A program made the position numbers and the translations under genes. Under the pieces are notes generated by a model, which saw nothing but the letters and a program-made list of their open reading frames with translations, had not been told where the DNA came from and searched no databases. From a virus, in IMG/VR virus record IMGVR_UViG_3300037119_006827, positions 1-48,962 of that record: DNA of 48,962 bases. One strand, given 5' to 3'. Numbering within the stretch: position 1 is the stretch's first letter; the number at the start of each line of letters is the position of its first letter. This document shows, piece after piece, positions 45,317-48,962 of the stretch.

Positions 45317-48300
45317 GTGGCACCCCCGTCCTCGTTCTTCGGCACGTCCTCCTCCAGCAGCGGTGGCGGCGGGGCCAGCAGCTTCTTCACGGCCGGCAAC
45401 GCCGGGGCGAGCAACGCCTACAGCACGCCCTACAACGCGCCGGCCACCGACGAGTCGACCGCGATCAAGCAGCAGCTCGCCGCCGTCGCGCGCCTCGCCA
45501 ACAGCAACCGCGAGGAAGACAAGGAGATGGCGCGCAAGTACCTGGAGGACAACCAGCAGCTCTACACGGACGACGAGCTGGCCGAGTACGGGCTCCAGAA
45601 GCCCGGCCACGACGACCGGTCCCTGTGGGAGAAGGCCAAGGGCTCGGCGATGGGTGCCGTCCAGGGCGCGATGGGCGTCATCAGCCGCCCCCAGCAGTTC
45701 ATGGCCCACGCCCTGAACACCCTCGGCACCGGCGTGGCCGGCGCCGTCGAGGTCGCCCAGGGCGACGTGAAGGCCGGCGACTTCTTCGGCGGCATGAAGG
45801 AGATGACCGAGGACACCTTCGGCTCGCTCGCCGACATCAAGGGCAAGAACGACATCAACACCCGCGAGATGCTGAACCTCGACAAGGGCGCCGGCGGCTC
45901 CGGCTGGGTCGGCGACTACCTCATCGGCGGGCTCGACATGGCCGGCATGATCGCCACCGACCCCCTCTCGTGGATGGGTGCCGGCGGCACCGCCGGCGCT
46001 CGTGCCGCGGGCATGAAGACGGTGGAGCGGGCTGCGTCCCAGGGGCTCGTGCGGGCCGAGCTGCCCCAGCTCCTGCGCGCCGAGGGCCGCCAGGCGGTCA
46101 CGGCTGCCGAGGAGAAGGTGCTCCGTGACCTCGCACGCCAGACGGCCGAAGAGGCTGGGGCCGGCACGCGCGGCCGCCTCGCCACCTGGGCCCTCCGGGG
46201 CGACCAGAAGACGGGCGGGGTATTTACCCGCTGGAAGGAGGGCGCCATCCACGACGTCGCCACCGGGGCCAAGGAGCAGGGCCGGCTCAGCTCGCGCTAC
46301 TGGTCGCCCACGGGGCTCGTGGACGAGAGCGGCAAGGCCCTGTCCGGCGGCGCCCGCATCGGCGAGAAGAACATCGACGCCATCCTCGCGGGTGGTCAGC
46401 GCGGCTTCAAGTTTGGCGGCCAGACCCTCGTCGGGGCCGACAAGTACCGGGGCCCACTGGAGGCTCGCGGCATCCTCAACAGCCGGCCCCTCGTGGAGAA
46501 CACCGCCAAGACGGCGGCCGAGGTCAGCCATGCCGACACGCTCACGCAGATGGAGAAGCTCCAGCAGCGGATGGCCGAGGTCGAGGAGAGCAAGACCGCG
46601 TGGGCGTCGAAGTCCAGCGAGCGCCTGCCCGGCGCCGAGGAGGAGCTGGCCCGCCTCACCGAGGAGTACCAGGGGCTCGCCGCCAAGCTCATCGACGCCG
46701 ACCCCGAGGTCTACAACCCGGCGCAGATGGTGGACAACCCTGAACTGGCGAAGGCCAGCCAGGAGCAGATGCGCCACGAGCACAAGCTCAAGCAGATCGA
46801 GGCCGAGCAGGCCAAGCTGGACGAGGCCGACAAGGCTGTCGACGCACAGCGCGCCGACCTCCAGAAGCAGATCGAGAACCTCCAGGCGACGCGCGAGAAC
46901 CTCTACGCCGACCCCAAGTTCAACGCCTCCGGCCCTCGGGTCCTGGAGGATGCGAGCGCCAACCTCGAAGCGCAGATGGACAACCTGCGCAACCAGCTCG
47001 ATGAGCTGGACGCCAACGACGACTACGCCGACCGGATGGCCGACCTGTCCGAGCAGTACGAGCAGACCGCTCGCCTGGCCGACGAGGCCGCCACCACGCC
47101 GAAGAAGGTGTACCAGGAGGGTTCGATGTCCCCGAACCCCGAGCTGGACGTGCGCGCCAAGATTCCGGCCGAGCCCGAGGTCGAGGCCGAATTCTTCCCC
47201 GGCGAGCCCGTCAACCCCGACGCCAAGAACATCACCGCCCAGGCGCCCAGCGGCCGGCCGCTCGGCACCGTCGACTACTACGTGGACGACAACGGTGTCG
47301 TGCAGATCGACAGCATCCGGGTCATCGGCGAGCGCAAGGGCGTCGGTCGACGGCTCATCGCCGAGGTCGAGAAGGCCACCGGCCAGCCCGCCGGAAAGTT
47401 CGGTCCGGGGGATCAGGTCGAGGAGGGCGCCGAAGGATTCTGGAAGGCCGTCACCGGGCAGGACGTGGACCCTGTGACCCGCCAGCCGATCCCCGGCAAG
47501 GGCCCGGACCCCTTCATGGAGGGCGACAAGCCGTTCTTCCACGGGACCCCCGACGGGTTCGACGGCGAGCTGCGCGGTGGAATTGACGACCCGAACACGC
47601 TCGGGTTCGACAACGACGCCGGCCCCGGAATCTACACGGCCGACCAGGAGGGAGTCGCCAACGAATTCTCCCGGCTCATGGGGGACCGGGCCACGAACCC
47701 GCAGACCAACACCGTCCACTGGAAGGGCGACCACCCGCCGCAGTTCCTCGACATGCGCGCCGGGCCCGAGACCATCCCCGAGGATGCGATCGCGCACCTG
47801 CGCCAGTGGTTCGCGGCCCGCGGCGCGGAGCTGCCCCCGTTCGAGGAGGGCCGCTTCGCCGGCGCCAACGAGGGCACCGCCTTCGACTGGTTCCAGTCGG
47901 TCAAGCGCGAGGCGCGCACGCTCGCCGGCGACGACGCCGAGCAGCTTGACGAGCTGGCTCGCGGGTTCAGCAAGAAGATCGAGGACGCCGGATTCGACGG
48001 CATCGAGCACGAGGGTCTCGCCGTCGCTATGGGCGACGAGTCGAACACGCACCGCATCATCTTCCGCTCGGAGAACATCGAGAGCCGTCCCGCCTACAAG
48101 CGGGCGATGGACAAGAGCCCCGAGGCGAAGGCCCCGCCTAAGCCCAAGGCTCCCAAGGCGCCCAAGGGCCCGCAGCCCCAGAAGATTTCGGTGCAGATGC
48201 GCGGCGGCTCCGGCTGGGACGCGCGCCGGTTCCAGCTCGAAGCTGAGCTGCCCCCCGTCCCCGAGGGCCACACGCGTATCTTCAAGTCCGCCTCGGGCGG

Positions 48301-48962
48301 CGGCGCCGACGGCCGTGGCTACTGGGCCGAGGAGCCCCTCGGTGGATACGGCGACGAGCTGTATTACTCCGACGTGCCGACCGACGACCTGGCCCAGTAC
48401 CGCGGTTCCGAGAACGGGGCCGAGGGCCAGTACGTCTTCGCGGGCGACAACCGTGCGCCCAACCCCAAGCGGATCAAGCCCGGCGACAACACGGGCGCCA
48501 CCTCGCCCGCCGCCAAGGTGCTCGGCCCCGCCAAGGAGGCCGCCCCGCCTGCGGCCGCGCCTGCCGGCGCTCCCGCCCCCGCCACCAAGCCCACGCCCGC
48601 CACCCGCAAGAGCCTCGCCGCCCAGACCCAAGAGGCCGAGCGCGCCATGCTCAAGGCCGAGCGCGAGGTCAAGCGCCTCCGTGAGAAGGTCGGGGTCACC
48701 GCCGAGAAGGTGACCGCGCGCGCCGAGGCCAAGGCCAAGCGGCTCGCCGCCCGCCACGCCGAGCTGGAGGCCAAGGCCGCCAAGCTTGGGGACCGCATCC
48801 CCAAGATGCCCGCGCAGGTCGAGGACTTCATCCCCTCGAAGATTCCCGGCGCGACCAAGGCCCAGACCGTGCTCCGGCGCGCGTTCGTCACCGGCTCGCG
48901 CACCGCCGACGAGCACGGGTCGCGCGCCGCCCAGGCCATCAAGAACCTGCGCGAGATGGCGC
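45317..48962 (+). CDS. Giant polyvalent virion (ejection) protein, N-terminal 1215 residues
   Basis: GTG start, seven bases after a TAGCCT -10 box whose TAG is the stop of the preceding gene. It runs off the window and continues at base 1; joined length is 1965 residues. Visible regions in order: Ser/Gly-rich head; small-residue helices with possible membrane-inserting stretches (about 112-235); long charged coiled coil (about 395-600); a GNAT acetyltransferase-like core with the acetyl-CoA loop RKGVGRRL (about 650-690); an ADP-ribosyltransferase-like domain beginning FFHGT (about 739) and continuing with GPGIYTAD to about 925; a Pro/Lys/Ala linker; a further Gly/Tyr-rich domain (about 950-1040); a second Pro/Ala linker and another coiled coil. 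As the last and largest late gene after the internal virion proteins, it is inferred to be an ejected, multi-enzyme virion protein. The GNAT and ART assignments are by motif only. Confidence 0.75.
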   Translation, partial: MAPPSSFFGTSSSSSGGGGASSFFTAGNAGASNAYSTPYNAPATDESTAIKQQLAAVARLANSNREEDKEMARKYLEDNQQLYTDDELAEYGLQKPGHDDRSLWEKAKGSAMGAVQGAMGVISRPQQFMAHALNTLGTGVAGAVEVAQGDVKAGDFFGGMKEMTEDTFGSLADIKGKNDINTREMLNLDKGAGGSGWVGDYLIGGLDMAGMIATDPLSWMGAGGTAGARAAGMKTVERAASQGLVRAELPQLLRAEGRQAVTAAEEKVLRDLARQTAEEAGAGTRGRLATWALRGDQKTGGVFTRWKEGAIHDVATGAKEQGRLSSRYWSPTGLVDESGKALSGGARIGEKNIDAILAGGQRGFKFGGQTLVGADKYRGPLEARGILNSRPLVENTAKTAAEVSHADTLTQMEKLQQRMAEVEESKTAWASKSSERLPGAEEELARLTEEYQGLAAKLIDADPEVYNPAQMVDNPELAKASQEQMRHEHKLKQIEAEQAKLDEADKAVDAQRADLQKQIENLQATRENLYADPKFNASGPRVLEDASANLEAQMDNLRNQLDELDANDDYADRMADLSEQYEQTARLADEAATTPKKVYQEGSMSPNPELDVRAKIPAEPEVEAEFFPGEPVNPDAKNITAQAPSGRPLGTVDYYVDDNGVVQIDSIRVIGERKGVGRRLIAEVEKATGQPAGKFGPGDQVEEGAEGFWKAVTGQDVDPVTRQPIPGKGPDPFMEGDKPFFHGTPDGFDGELRGGIDDPNTLGFDNDAGPGIYTADQEGVANEFSRLMGDRATNPQTNTVHWKGDHPPQFLDMRAGPETIPEDAIAHLRQWFAARGAELPPFEEGRFAGANEGTAFDWFQSVKREARTLAGDDAEQLDELARGFSKKIEDAGFDGIEHEGLAVAMGDESNTHRIIFRSENIESRPAYKRAMDKSPEAKAPPKPKAPKAPKGPQPQKISVQMRGGSGWDARRFQLEAELPPVPEGHTRIFKSASGGGADGRGYWAEEPLGGYGDELYYSDVPTDDLAQYRGSENGAEGQYVFAGDNRAPNPKRIKPGDNTGATSPAAKVLGPAKEAAPPAAAPAGAPAPATKPTPATRKSLAAQTQEAERAMLKAEREVKRLREKVGVTAEKVTARAEAKAKRLAARHAELEAKAAKLGDRIPKMPAQVEDFIPSKIPGATKAQTVLRRAFVTGSRTADEHGSRAAQAIKNLREMA
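48836..48962. repeat. Terminal direct repeat, right copy
   Basis: Right copy of the overlap with 1-127: 126 identical bases plus one mismatch at the outer edge. Both copies read in the same frame of one open reading frame, so joining the ends rebuilds a single uninterrupted gene. Confidence 0.9.

Overview
The window is essentially one complete genome unit of a lytic-type, podovirus-like phage of a high-GC actinobacterium. The last 126 bases repeat bases 2-127, so the sequence closes into a circle, or a circularly permuted or terminally redundant unit, of about 48,835 bp. The cut falls inside one giant virion gene. The actinobacterial assignment rests on very high GC, TTGACA/TAGNNT promoters, a phage-borne Lsr2-type DNA-binding domain and several small actinophage-type protein families. 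The podovirus assignment rests on a P22/T7-type order (large portal, acidic scaffold, HK97-fold capsid, small adaptor, beta-rich nozzle, internal virion proteins) with no tail tube, sheath or tape-measure gene. I see no integrase, no phage RNA polymerase and no tRNA.

Layout. (1) 45317-48962 joined to 1-2379: a 1965-residue polyvalent virion protein. (2) 2376-5631, minus strand: a basic protein, then a lysis cassette (membrane proteins, metallophosphoesterase, holin candidate, amidase endolysin). (3) 5641-18016, minus strand: a tightly overlapping replication and takeover operon with primase, ssDNA-binding protein, Sak4-like ATPase, Cas4/RecB-like nuclease, SNF2 helicase, RuvC-like resolvase, family A DNA polymerase, a DUF4406-DUF5664 nucleotide enzyme, an Lsr2-like protein, a kinase-fold protein, a metallopeptidase and many small proteins. 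Nearly every junction is an ATGA, GTGA or TGATG overlap. A TTGACA-N18-TAGTGT promoter sits at its head inside a near-perfect palindrome. (4) 18102-21665, minus strand: three short transcription units with their own promoters and terminators, then a D5/P4-type SF3 helicase. (5) 21717-21888: a divergent control region. (6) 21889-22386, plus strand: an HTH protein, perhaps the small terminase. (7) 22147-25726, minus strand: a compositionally odd island saturated with CGGCCG and TGG repeats, carrying small genes and a 420-bp non-coding repeat array. (8) 25736-25993: a divergent intergenic region with DnaA-box-like sequences. (9) 25994-45306, plus strand: the late genes, comprising a glycoside hydrolase, small membrane and beta proteins, a structured gap, large terminase, three receptor-binding or fibre genes, HNH, portal, scaffold, capsid, adaptor, nozzle, a glycosyltransferase-like protein and internal virion proteins.

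The most unusual general feature is how late genes start. At 13 uncoupled plus-strand late genes, and at two genes elsewhere, a TANNNT -10 hexamer lies exactly 6 or 7 bases before the start codon, and usually no Shine-Dalgarno sequence is present. This implies leaderless transcripts from gene-by-gene promoters. In several cases the preceding gene's TAG or TAA stop codon is itself the first three bases of the -10 box. The minus-strand early operon instead uses Shine-Dalgarno sites and translational coupling. The two strands therefore appear to follow different expression logics.

All protein calls come from reading motifs by eye; no database search was run.
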